A DNA stretch of 64,000 bases from Takakia lepidozioides (lineage: Eukaryota > Streptophyta > Takakiopsida > Takakiales > Takakiaceae): NCBI GenBank assembly GCA_030704615.1, contig CM060732.1:81305171-81369170 (forward strand). Reading direction: 5' to 3'. The position numbers and the translations under genes were made by a program. How positions within the stretch are numbered: the stretch's first letter is position 1; each line of letters starts with the position of its first letter. The notes under the pieces were generated by a model. The model did no database searches. It had not been told where the DNA came from and worked only from the letters and a program-made list of their open reading frames with translations. This document shows positions 32,191 to 42,170 of the stretch, piece by piece.

Positions 32191-34078
32191 ATCATTTGCT
32201 CATAGGTCTCCAAAGCCTCCATCCCGCGCCCTTGCTGTGCATATCCTGCAATCATCGCACTCCACGACAGCACATCTCGTTCAGCCATACCGTCGAACAC
32301 TCCCTTCATACATGTCCACGAGGGTATTGTTCATAATGACATTTGATACAATTGCAAATCTGACAATGTCGCCATGGACCTCTTTGCCCTTTTCCAGAGC
32401 TGACAGGCTTGCACACACATTGCAAATGTACACAAACGTGATGTGGTCGGGCTTCACCCCTTCCCCCATCATTTGATCATAGGTCTCCAAAGTCTCCATA
32501 CGACGTCCCTGCTGTGCATACCTACAAGCACCGCACTCCACGACACGACACCTCGTTCAGCCATGGAAACTTCCTTCGCATCCTTAATGCACCCACATTT
32601 GGCATACATGTCCACCAGGGGAGTGTTCAGAATGACATCTGGTACAATTCCAGCTTTGACAATGTCACCATGGACCTCTTTCCCCTTTTCCAGAGCTCGC
32701 AGGCTTGGACACTCATTGCATCCTGCCAACATTATATTCCACGTGATCAAAGATCGTTGAGGCATTATGTTGAACACTTGGTGAGCATCGATGATGCTCC
32801 CGCACATAACATACATGTTGACAAGGGTGTTGAGTAGAAAAACATTGTGGACTCCCTCTCTTGATCCTCTTTCAGAAGCTGTGGTCATGGTTGAGGTGCC
32901 TGATTTTATCAACTGTGCCGCTGCAGCTGCAGCCTTTAGTTGACCATCTACCCATGCAGGTTTTTTGTAGCTACTGACCCCCAAATGGAATCAAGGTAAT
33001 CTGGAGCTTGAAGTCCAGCCCTCTTGGATGAATCTGGACCCACACTCTATCCATGCTCATTCGGAAAAAACAGGGAAAAACAGGCTGAAATGTGTTGAAG
33101 AAGGTACCTTCATTAGCAGCGCCTTGTTCTATCAAATGCACTGCTGCCGTTGCTGTTTCCAGTTGACCATCTACCCACGCAGCTTTCTTGTAGCTATTGA
33201 TCCGCAGGGAATCAGAAGTAATCTTGTGTTTAAAATCAACCTCTTGGATGAATGTGTTCCTCGACACCAGCTCGTTCAGCCATAGTGTTGAACACTCCCT
33301 CCGCATCCTCAATGCTCCCACAAATGGCATACATGTCCACAAGGGTATTGTTCATAATCACATCCAGTACAATTCCAACTTTGGTGATGCAACCATGCAC
33401 CTCTTTGCCCTTTTCCATGGCTGCAGGCTTGCACACGCACTACAAACGCACACAAACATGATGTGGTCGAGCTTCACCCCTTCCCCCATCATCTGCTTTC
33501 AGGTCTCCAAAGCCCCATCTCGCGCTCCTGCTCTGCACACCCTGCAAGCATCGTGTTCCACGACACCACATCTCATTCACCATAGTGTTGAATACTCCCT
33601 TGGCATCCTCAATGCTCCCACATTTGGTGTACATGGCCACTAGAGCAATGTTCAGGATGACATCTGGTACAATTGCAGATTTGATGATGTCACCAGGGAT
33701 CTCTTTGTCCTTTTCCAGGGCTGCCAGACGCACTGCAAACGCACACAAACGTTATGTGGGCAGTTTCACCCCTTCCCCCATCATTTGCTCATAGGTCTCC
33801 AAAGCCTCCATCCCGTACCCCTGCTGTGCATACCGTGCAAACATCACAATCCACGACACCACATCTCGTTCAGCCATAGTGTTCACTCAAGATTCACTCA
33901 ACCAGCTAATTTTCAAAATTCAATATGGATATTTAGGGCCGATTCTGATGAGAGGGAAAAACGGGGTGAAATGTGTTGAAGAAGGTGCCTTCATTAGCAA
34001 CGCTTGATTTTATCAATTGTACCGCTGCTGCTGCAGCTTCCACTTGACCATCTATCCATGCAGGTTTCTTGTAGGTAA
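32191..34078 (-). pseudogene. scrambled array of PPR repeats
   Basis: At least four copies of the same PPR block occur in changing frames: KGKEVHGDIVKAGIVPDVI in several versions, [46 protein letters not shown] and GVKPDHITFV. Three copies of a non-PPR N-terminal module (SYKKPAWVDGQL, then AAAAAQLIKSG; about 32890-32970, 33080-33200 and 33960-34080) are interspersed. PPR repeats bind RNA bases one per motif. Here the repeats lie between an E/E+ domain (upstream on this strand) and a DYW domain, an order not seen in functional PPR-DYW proteins, and many frameshifts are present. Confidence 0.8.
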
Positions 34079-35018
34079 TCATAGGTAATCTGAAAACGGC
34101 TCCTGGCAAATCACCTTCATCTTCCCAGACAATCTTCTCAGCTCAGCATGGATTTCCTTAATTCTGGGATGCAACTTGTCATCTACAACGAAGGTGAGCA
34201 CCCTGTTGCAAACCTCAATGCAGCAGCGACCTGGCTTTTTTTCAACCCCTCTGACCTTCATCATTCTTCTCACATTTCCAGTATCAACCCACCTGCCAGC
34301 TACTGCATAGATGTTTGATAGCAACATAAGTCGTGACATCCAGTTCATTCCACTTGAGGATAGATGTTGCCGCACGTTCAGGTCCACTGCCTCATCCAGT
34401 TGTCCCCCACGTCCAAGAAGGTCCACCATGCAGCCAAAGTGCTATACTGTCAGAGTAACACCATGATCTTGAATCAGGGAATCAAAGTAGTGTCTTCCTT
34501 CATTCAGAACGCCAGTGTGGCTGCATGTAGAGAGAACACAAACTGCTTCAAGCTGTTCTTTTGCATTCCTTCAAATAGTTGCAGGACCTCCCTATGACAA
34601 CCATGTTGTGCATATCCTGCGATCATTGCATTCCACGACACCACATCTCATTCAGCCATATTGTCGAACACTCCCTTTGCATCCTCCATGCACCCACATT
34701 TGGCATACATGTCCACCAGGGCAGTGTTCAGGATCACATTTGGTACAATTCCAGCTCTGACGATGTCGGCATGCACCTCTTCGCCCTTTTTAGGGCTGCC
34801 AGGCTTGCACACGCACTGCAAACACACACAAACGTGATGTGGTCGGGCTTCACCCCGTCACACATCATTTGCTCATAGGTCTCCAAAGCCTCCATCCCAC
34901 GTCCTTGTTGTGCATACCCTGCAAGCACCGCACTCCACGACACCACACCTCGTTCAGCCAGAGTGTCGAACACTCCCTTTGACTTTGTAAATGAAGATAG
35001 GTCCCTTTGATGGGGCAT
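34079..35018 (-). pseudogene. PPR gene fragment with E/E+ domain
   Basis: From 35018 the minus strand gives a PPR block (GVFDTLAERGVVSWSAVLAG; GMEALETYEQMMCDGVKPDH), a second block in other frames (34600-34760) and then an E/E+ domain (34079-34429): MVDLLGRGGQLDEAVDL, LLSNIYAVAGRWVDTGNV, MMKVRGVEKKPGRCCIEV and HPRIKEIHAELRRL. This is the usual order P-L-S, E, E+. The DYW domain that should follow is replaced by more PPR repeats. Frameshifts make it a pseudogene. Confidence 0.82.
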
Positions 35019-35149
35019 GGATTGAAGTGGTTTCGCAGTCCTACTTGTTGTTTCTTCCTCGCCATGTCCATCTTCTGCTTTGGGCGGGGTCTAGGGCTGG
35101 CAAGGTTTTAGCAACCAGTGTCATGACTCTCTCTCTCTTTCTCTTTGTT

Positions 35150-35510
35150 CTGCTCAATCTGGGTGCAGGGTCTATGGCCACAAGGCTATCATGAGTACTT
35201 TCTCCCTCACACACACCTCTCCCTGTTCCGCCCAAACTGGGCACGGACTGGGTAAATAGCCACAATGCAATGACAAACGTCGTATGAGTACATTTCGCTC
35301 TCTCTACTCTTGGCAATAGACTGAAATTGAAATGCAATCGGGGAGTGTACCTTTGAACAAACAAGCAGATGCAGAGAGGAAAGGTAGCCTATCAATGCCC
35401 GACGTGCGGTAAGCCTGAAGACTTAACATTTTCTGATACATTTCCGGTGTACACTCCCATCTGAGAGCGACCCTCTTCACTTACATCAAGAACAGAGTCC
35501 TTGCACGGTT
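35150..35510 (+). repeat. dispersed repeat, copy 3
   Basis: Contains 'gggtctatggccacaaggc', 'tgttccgcccaaactggg', 'gcagatgcagagaggaaa', 'tcaatgcccgacgtgcgg' and 'acatcaagaacagagtcc', matching the block at 5560-6190 and in part 31540-31780. Confidence 0.6.
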
Positions 35511-35755
35511 GTTCGCCAAGATGCACCCACATTTTGCAAACATGTCCACCAGGGTATTGTTCCGAATGACAGCTGGTACAATTCCAGCTCTGAAGATGTC
35601 GCCATGGACCTCTTTCCCCTTTTCCAGAGCTGCCAGGGCAGTGTTTAGAATGACATTTGGTACAATTCCAGCTTTGACAATATCCCCATGCATCTCTTTG
35701 CCCTTCTCTAGGGCTGCCAGGCTTGCACGACGCCACATCTTGTTCAGCCATCTTC
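35511..35755 (-). pseudogene. PPR repeat fragments, first in order
   Basis: Two tandem copies of LAALEKGKEMHGDIVKAGIV and LAALEKGKEVHGDIFRAGIV followed by LVDMFAKCGCI. It is separated from the PPR/E fragment by dispersed repeat copy 3. Confidence 0.7.
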
Positions 35756-35876
35756 GCGGAAGGGAAGGCGAACGCGCGAGAGGAGATAAGAGGAGGAGAG
35801 GGAAAAGAGAAAGCCGCGGGAGGGAAGGGGAGAAAGATCGCGGGAAGACAATAAAAAAAAAAACAAACAAACAAAA

Positions 35877-35945
35877 GGACGAACCCGCGATTTGATCCCG
35901 CGGTGCATCGCAGCCTAATCATCGTTCTTACCACTACACTACCCC
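35877..35945 (-). repeat. tRNA-derived sequence with T-rich tail
   Basis: The minus strand reads GGGGTAGTGTAGTGGTAAGA (A-box-like) and CGCGGGATCAAATCGCG, which forms a T-arm with a 7-nt loop, then a (TTTG)n/T-rich tail. The anticodon arm cannot be folded convincingly, so it is a tRNA-derived SINE-like remnant rather than a gene. Confidence 0.45.
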
Positions 35946-36053
35946 TGAAAACTCAACAACCCCCTCCTGTAATATTATATTTAAGGTGTTTTAAACCCCC
36001 CTCTGTATGTATAATGTTGTATATGGGGGGGTTTAAAATACCCCCTCCTGTAC

Positions 36054-36096
36054 ACGCACATGGCTGGTACATTTAATGAGGAGTGTACCTCCCAGG
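36054..36096 (-). repeat. right terminal inverted repeat
   Basis: Reverse complement starts CCTGGGAGGTACACTCC and contains AAATGT and CATGTGCGT, matching 31214-31256. Confidence 0.7.
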
Positions 36097-36222
36097 GTTA
36101 CAGGCAGGTGTATGAGTTCGGCGTTACCTGTATGTGGAGAGGGATGAGACTGCACGACACATCTCATTTCGTCATATTGCTCAGTTGATGCAGCAGTACC
36201 CTGAGTTGTTGCCGGTGTTTGT
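36097..36222 (+). pseudogene. DNMT motif II-III segment, resumes after the insertion
   Basis: Begins with the second GTTACAGGC copy. In the frame left at 31213 it reads LQAGV, a stop, then VRRYLYVERDETARHISF and RHIAQLMQQYPELLPV. YVERDE fits motif II (acidic residue binding the ribose of S-adenosylmethionine). The methyltransferase sequence then stops near 36216. The next expected residues (TVRGYQQALPTD) are found on the opposite strand at 37901. Confidence 0.78.
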
Positions 36223-36436
36223 TTGAATAGTTCTAATTTTACTCGGGTCACAATTCAGAGCTCTTTGTGGTTTGAACATTTTACCTTTTTGGGGTGGGGT
36301 ATACTTGGCAAAATAAGTACAATGTTCAAGGTCATTTTACCTACATCTGAATTGTTCTAAGGTTTTTTTTGTGAACGTTTGTCTACTAGTTTTGTGTGGA
36401 CTAAGCAAGGATTATTTCCTACACAGTCTACTAGTT

Positions 36437-36661
36437 CTAAAGGGTCCCTGTTGTAGGTCCAACCTGACCTCCCGATGCCAAGATACACAAGAAGGCAGAT
36501 GCATGCCATCCCGGCACCATCTCCTCGTCCGTCTCACCATGCCACCATGCTCCAGTGTCATCCTGCTGGCTCGTGCGTGGATTGCGACTCAATCCATCCG
36601 CATCCCTATTGACCAAATCCGGTCGATGCACAACCTGAACATGTCTCTCATGCTCCTCCAC
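36437..36661 (-). pseudogene. RNase H C-terminal remnant of the DNMT retroelement
   Basis: VEEHERHVQVVHRPDLVNRDADGLSRNP in two overlapping reads. VVHRPxxxNRDADGLSR is the typical end of a Ty3/gypsy RNase H. It lies downstream of the methyltransferase in the same orientation, which shows that the polyprotein continued into RT-RNase H; the RT itself is deleted between here and about 36975. Confidence 0.7.
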
Positions 36662-36975
36662 CGTAGCACGAGAGGCAAAGCAATTCCTGTAAGCCTCAGG
36701 AACCGCCGTATACGTCGTCTCTCTCCTCTAGTAACAATGGGTCCAATGTCAGGCTCCCAATTGCCCTTCGTAACTGCAACCTTAAGTCCAGCAGACTTAG
36801 AGGTAGAGGACGCGTCCCGTGGTTGCTATGCCGCAACCTCTTGAGCAGTACTCCCTGCCTGCTCAGTCAATGACAAGGCCTCATCCTGCCCCATCATCTC
36901 ATCCTTGAGGACCTCCTCAACCCGAGAAGAATCCCCAACCTCATCCATCACAGCTGCCTTGGCTGCCAACTCCCT

Positions 36976-37901
36976 TTAAACCTCGAGCACCTCCCACGTG
37001 TGCCATGGATGTCTACACCCTGTGGTCCTCACTGGCTCGCCCCCACTCACTGCTTGTACCGTCTCGGTAGGCAGAGAGACCATTGAGGGAAGTGTACTCC
37101 GCACTCTGCGTTGCTCAGCCATAGCCAAGGTGATAATCCAGGTCAAGCAATTGAGATCCATTGCTTGCTTCAACACCTGACGACGTGATGCCTCAGAAAG
37201 AGACGACACCGCCGTGGTACTAGTGGTAAAACCCATTGCCCGCTCACGCTCGTCAGCATTAGGCTCCACTAACTGCTGCAACTGAGCATCCCACAGGAGG
37301 CCAGGTCCACTATCCCGGAAAGCATGCGATCCTGGAAAGCTAAGCAGTGTAGGTAATGCTGCTCGTGGTTGACCCACCTTATTGACCACTGCCAAAGGCG
37401 AACGGTCATCGGTCTCACACGTTGAGACTGCCTCCCTATGTCCAAAATGCTATCCACTGTGAGGTGTGCTGGCCGCTGCACCCCATCAAATGCACGCTTG
37501 AGCAGTGCGGGTGGCATCAAGTTAGTCTACCATAACCGTGGACGATGAGCCCGTGACCCCACTGCAGCGGCATCTAGCAACACTGACCGAAGCCACGACC
37601 GGACTTGATGCACACTGGCCATCACCCTGGCCCGAGAATCACCCATCAGTGGCACATTCTCCAAGATGTATGCTGGAGATACAACCTGATGAAGCTGTAA
37701 GTGGCGCAAAACCCGCACCATCTCCCAAAACAGACATGACCTCGAGTCTCGCAATCCATTGCCATGCCCGGCTGATGAATATCCTTGGCAGGGCCAACCT
37801 GCCACTACCAAATCGATGAAGCCAACCCGCTCCAAATCCTGCGCCCCCAGCAAAAAGATGTCTGTTGGCAAGGCCTGCTGATATCCACGAACCGTAATCA
37901 A
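36976..37901 (-). pseudogene. DNMT C-terminal half: motifs IV, VI, VIII, IX-X
   Basis: Read on the minus strand in three frames. 37527-37901: TVRGYQQALPTDIFLLGAQ, then LVVAGWPCQGYSSAGHGNGL with the catalytic PCQ (motif IV), ILENVPLMGD with ENV (motif VI), and LLDAAAVGSRAHRPRLW (motif VIII). 37269-37520 holds PPALLKRAFDGVQRPAHL. 36976-37395 holds VGQPRAALPTLLSF, GPGLLWDAQLQQLVEP, ERERAMGF (motif IX) and LKQAMDLNCLTWI (motif X region). All catalytic signatures of a C5 cytosine methyltransferase are present, but frameshifts split the gene. It is the continuation of the plus-strand piece, now inverted. Confidence 0.85.
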
Positions 37902-38394
37902 AAGCTATAAGTGCTCGAAAAATATTTGAGGTAATTTGTAGGAGAAAATTTGTGCTAGGTAAATTTCACACTGCCTAAGGCAAAGTATTCAGTCAACAAA
38001 CAACATAGCTCAATAAATGAGTATAATTACAGCAAATCAGATTTCCACAAAATGCCAATGAGATCTCTCATAGGATCAATATAATAATGTCTCAAATACA
38101 TTGTCTGAATGCTTGTTAGTTGCAGGGAAAAAATATCATAGATCAGCCTTACTTTGACTAAGAGCATCTCCAACGCGTCCACTCCAACGGGCACGCCAAC
38201 GCTGGTCTGGGGCGGATATTTTTAGTAACGCCAAACACTGCCTCCAGCCATCACCTCCAGCTCCCCACCGCGCATGACCTCGCTGAACGCCAACCCCAAG
38301 CTACCCGCCTTTTTTGGGTCCCACCAATCCTACGTGTATTTCCTAGCTCCATCTCTCATCTCTCATCTACCCCTCAGCTCACACATTCATCTCT
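37902..38394. other. no gene; TE-like phrase at 38165
   Basis: AT-rich. 'agagcatctccaac' at about 38162 is a phrase common at ends of plant PIF/Harbinger-type DNA elements, but no matching right end was found. Confidence 0.35.
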
Positions 38395-38801
38395 CTATCT
38401 CGCAGCTACAGCCTGATGGAGGCTTGGAGGGCGCGGTTGCTTGTTGTCAGGGAAGAAGTTTTGGAGGAGAATGATGACGGCGACGAAATAAACGTATTGC
38501 GAACTCTCTAGGTTTTGCAGGGATTTTTTTATGACGGTTATCGGAAGCGCCCAAGGCATGGTGGCTCGCGGCGGGGTAGGGCTCCCAATATTGATAGATC
38601 CAGTAGGGTAATTAGGTGCTGGGGGTTGTTGAAAAGATGAAGCAGAAGGATATGGTTGCGGATTATACCCATGCAACCAACATTTCCCGCAAGTGACAAA
38701 GGAGCTGTAGGGTTGGTTGGTCTAACTCTACCCCCTGGGTGCCTAGGTGGAAGTTGTGGAGTGGGATTTACAACAGGGCTAGACACAGGAAACTGAAACA
38801 T
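38395..38801 (-). CDS. Pro-rich hypothetical coding segment
   Basis: Two overlapping minus-strand frames give FQFPVSSPVVNPTPQLPPR, HPGGRVRPTNPTAPLSL, YNPQPYPSASSFQQPPAPN and GSPTPPRATMPWALP. The composition (Pro, Ser, Asn, Gln) is protein-like and unlike neighbouring non-coding DNA. It could be a downstream exon of the gene at 39049-39802. Function unknown. Confidence 0.35.
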
Positions 38802-39048
38802 GGATTCTTTGGGTTCCTTTTCCCTTTAGACACTTTACACGGTCGTGCAACAATACAGAATCAATAGGATGGACTACAATGTACATAATATATGTCCGGA
38901 ATAACCCTAATGGATACAATCACTAACTATGCATATGCTAGCCCAGAACGACACAACAATTAGCTGAAGTAGCCAAAGAACTATTCATCAGAATATATGT
39001 ATATGAAAGTGACAGAGAACATAGAATTCTGGAGGATCAAATGCTAAC

Positions 39049-39437
39049 CCAGAACTCCATGAAGTCTTCAGTAGTGAAAGAACCAAACTTGATAGTCTCC
39101 TGCCTATCTCCAGCTCGAAATTCGACGAACATTCTCTTGTTTTCAAGGTTTAGGGTTACATATGTGGCGGATGCAAGAGAGGCTCGTTTTGCGTGCACTC
39201 CAACATTGTCATCTCCACTACTTTCTTGCGATGCTTCATCACCTTTGTCACCCTCATCTCCTGAAGTGAAGTCTTTGTCTGGTTCGTTGTCATCGCTCCT
39301 CTCGGATATAGAGGAGTCCACATACTTCTCCGCAGTAGCCATGGACCGCAAACGTCCACTCCTCCTTACACTTGGAGGATGACTCGGCTGCAGCATGGCC
39401 CGTGCAGGGTTAGCAACCTCAGTCGCCTTCCTATGAC
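39049..39437 (-). CDS. hypothetical acidic protein, exon 2
   Basis: Acceptor CTTGTATAG before 39437 and donor TGG/GTTAGC after 39049. It encodes a basic start (HRKATEVANPARAML; SVRRSGRLRS), an acidic Ser-rich middle (SERSDDNEPDKDFTSGDEGD) and LENKRMFVEFRAGDRQETIK. It joins exon 1 in frame. No known domain; the charge pattern would suit a nuclear protein. Confidence 0.45.
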
Positions 39438-39684
39438 CTATACAAGACAATACAAGACAATACATTAGTACTCACTCCTTATAACTCACATTTTACTGAG
39501 TACCCACTATACAGTGTAAAGCCTCTCCACGATCTGAAACAAATAGCAGCTAAGGATGAAATCGTCACTGACGCACTAACAAAACTCACGCGTTCGACCG
39601 TGCTCACAAGATCAACTAGCGTGCTCAAAGCGGGCACGCTATATGAACTCACCAAACTCCACACTGTATGCTGGAAATACTCAC

Positions 39685-39802
39685 GCGCTCGACACTTAGT
39701 TCCACTCGAGGAAGATGAGGAAGATGAATGCACGGTGTACTTGCCCGCGTCCGATATATCTCGTAAGCTAGCAATGATGTGACTAGCGCGACGTGGCTCC
39801 AT
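39685..39802 (-). CDS. hypothetical acidic protein, exon 1
   Basis: ATG at 39802, MEPRRASHIIASLRDISD, then a Ser run and GTKCRAR. The donor is a perfect GTGAGT. The 118-nt exon ends one base into a codon and exon 2 supplies the other two, giving CRARHRKATEV. The plus strand is also open here (LEEDEEDECTVYLPASD), so strand assignment rests on the splice sites. Confidence 0.45.
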
Positions 39803-40197
39803 TTATCATCAATACTACCTCCAGCTTCCTCCCCTTTGCTGTAGCATTGCGTAGAGACTCACAATCTAATTTCAAGGTGTACGAACTGCACCAGAAGAAA
39901 CGTGCTTGCAAGAAGAAATTAGTGGAGATCACTATGACAGAGGACAGCCCTCCCAAAGTACGCACCATTATCTTAACATGATCATATCAGCGAGGCACAA
40001 AACAATCAAACCCCTTCTACACTACATTTGTGAATAGTGAGACTTACCAAGGGGGTGGTTATCAGTAGATGTCGATGTTTTGTAAACTCGAAGGATACAA
40101 GTTAAATATGACATAAATGACATATGTGTCATCATGAATGTCCCATTGTCATGCCCTATTGCCTTGCATTTTCATTTCTCTCTCTTCCATATATATG

Positions 40198-40232
40198 TAA
40201 TATATATATATATATATATATAATATATATTC
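40198..40232. repeat. (TA)n microsatellite
   Basis: Alternating TA run of about 35 bp, followed by a T13 tract at about 40249-40261. Confidence 0.9.
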
Positions 40233-40329
40233 TTTCATTTGTCTTTAGTTTTTTTTTTTTTTGTAAGTGTTGTGGTAGGTCGTGTGTTGGAGGGAGTGCT
40301 GCAGCAGACTCTGATTGAGCTGTGACCCA

Positions 40330-40990
40330 CCCCGCCTCCAATCGCTGCTCCACCTACACGTCAATTCTTTGTAAGTCTTATACTTGTAGGTCCATGGACC
40401 ACAATACATGTGCGGGACGATGACCAACGGTTGTCAAGTGTTGAGCACTCGTGTGGGATGAGAGTCAAGGATCTTTGGAGAGGTTGGTGAAAGATTATAT
40501 CTGCTTCTAGACTATTTACATTTATTCTTCAAAATATTCATTGCAGATGAACAATCAATAGTCGGATTTATTGTTTAAGTGATACTATTAATACGTATGA
40601 TCACATTGTTGCGGTACACATTTAATATTTCATTTGTTGTCATTGTTTTGTAGTTTCTAATAAAATATAAGTTGCATTGAACAATCATCATCAGTAATGT
40701 TGTAGAGGACAATAGCTAAAAAACGAAATGGTTCTTAATTTTGTCAGTTATGACAAAAGTTTTTTCTCTCAATTCAGCGAAAAGCTATTACGTGATACGA
40801 AACTTCAAAAATTTGAAATGTAACTCTTTTTAGACTGAGCATGCCATGGACAACGTGATTTGGATCAACCATTAAGAATAAATCAATTTATGCAATGCTC
40901 GATTGGCTATGTCCAAATAAATCACATTTTCACTTCACCTCCCATCCTATTAAAATTAGGGTTGTAGACTGACGTGACGTCAAGTCGAGT
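40330..40990. other. no recognisable gene
   Basis: AT-rich non-coding sequence; nothing supportable. Confidence 0.4.
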
Positions 40991-40999
40991 CACGTCTGA

Positions 41000-42170
41000 T
41001 GCTTAATTTGGGACCGCTACTGCTGGCGGTCCCGCTATCATTAAAAATTATTGAAATTCAGGCCCGTCAGCTCTACTGGTCTCGATTTTTAAGAAGATAT
41101 TTAATAATTTTGGGACTGCCAACTCTCGCAATCCCGATTGTTGAAGAAATATTTAATAAATTGAGACCATTACCTTTGGCGGTCCCAAATTATCAAAAAA
41201 TATGATTTCTAAGAAATTATTTTATAAATGGCGATCCCGATTTCTTTAAAAAAATTAATAAAACGGGACTCCCAGTTTTGGGACAAAATTTCCAATCAAG
41301 ACGACTAGAGTTGGCGGTCCTAAATTTTATCCCAGAATAAAATCAAGAAATCAAAACCTTCGTCCCAATTTTGTGCCCAATTTTTTTTTTAAAAATTACG
41401 AAGAGATTTGGGACCGCTAGCTTCGGCGGTCCTGATTTTATCCAAAATAAAAAATAAAAAATAATCGAGATCGCCTGAGCTAGTGGTACTGAATTTATTA
41501 AATAATTTCTGAAAAATTAGAACCACTAGCGCTAGACCTGATAATGATTTATTAAATATTTCCTTAAAAATTCGAGATCGCCACAATTGGCGGTCCCTAT
41601 TTATTTAAAAGTTTTTTTGAAAACTCGGCACCGCCATAGCCGACGGTCCCGATTTATAAAATATATTTTTGAGAATTTGGGACCGTCACAGCTAGCGATC
41701 CCGATTTATTAAACAATGTTTTCAAGAATTAGGACCGTCAAAGCTGGTGGTACTGAATTTATTAAATAATTTCCTTAAAATTGAAACCACGAGAGCTGGC
41801 ATTCTTGAATTTTTTAAATAATTTCTTAAAAATCAGGACCGCTGGAGCTGGTAGTCACGATTTATTAAATATTGCCTTAAAAATTTGGGACTGCCACAGC
41901 TCCCGGTCCCTATTTAGTAAATATTTTCTTGAAATTTTGGAGCCGTCAGAATTAGCGATTTCGATTTATCAAATATTTTCTAAAAAATCAGGACCGCCAA
42001 AGCTGGTGAGCCTGAATTTATTAAATATCTTCTTAAAATCGAGACCGCAAGAAGTGACGATCCCAAATTTATTAAATATTTTTTCAAAAATTGGGGGTCG
42101 CTAGCTTTGACGTTCCCAATTTATTATTATCATTAATAATTTGAAACCATTAGATCTGACCATCTCAAAT
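41000..42170. repeat. AT-rich satellite with hairpin cores
   Basis: Units of about 55-75 bp alternate GGGACCGCnnnAGCTnGCGGTCCC-type cores with ATTTATTAAATATTTTCTTAAAAAT spacers (consensus by eye). The first core (41010-41033) has perfect arms GGGACCGC and GCGGTCCC around an 8-nt loop. Units are diverged but about 17 can be followed. Confidence 0.8.

Larger units (their letters stand above)
31214..36096. mobile_element. Mutator-like TIR element carrying PPR fragments
   Basis: 4883 bp. The ends are imperfect terminal inverted repeats: CCGGGGGGTGCATTC at the left against CCTGGGAGGTACACTC at the right (reverse complement), with both arms sharing AAATGT and ending CATGTGCGT about 43 bp in; about 30 of 43 positions match. 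Nine-bp target duplications flank it, the size made by Mutator-family transposases. No transposase gene is visible inside; the cargo is pieces of PPR-DYW genes on the minus strand. This fits a non-autonomous Pack-MULE-like element. It is inserted in the DNMT gene between motifs I and II. Confidence 0.75.

Noticed and set aside
35877-35945. Functional tRNA gene
   Set aside because: A- and B-box-like parts and a T-arm exist, but acceptor and anticodon stems do not pair properly. Treated as tRNA-derived repeat.
30804-37901. A host MET1/CMT gene interrupted by transposons
   Set aside because: No BAH, RFTS or chromodomain is visible, and the methyltransferase is in frame with a retropepsin and followed by an RNase H end.
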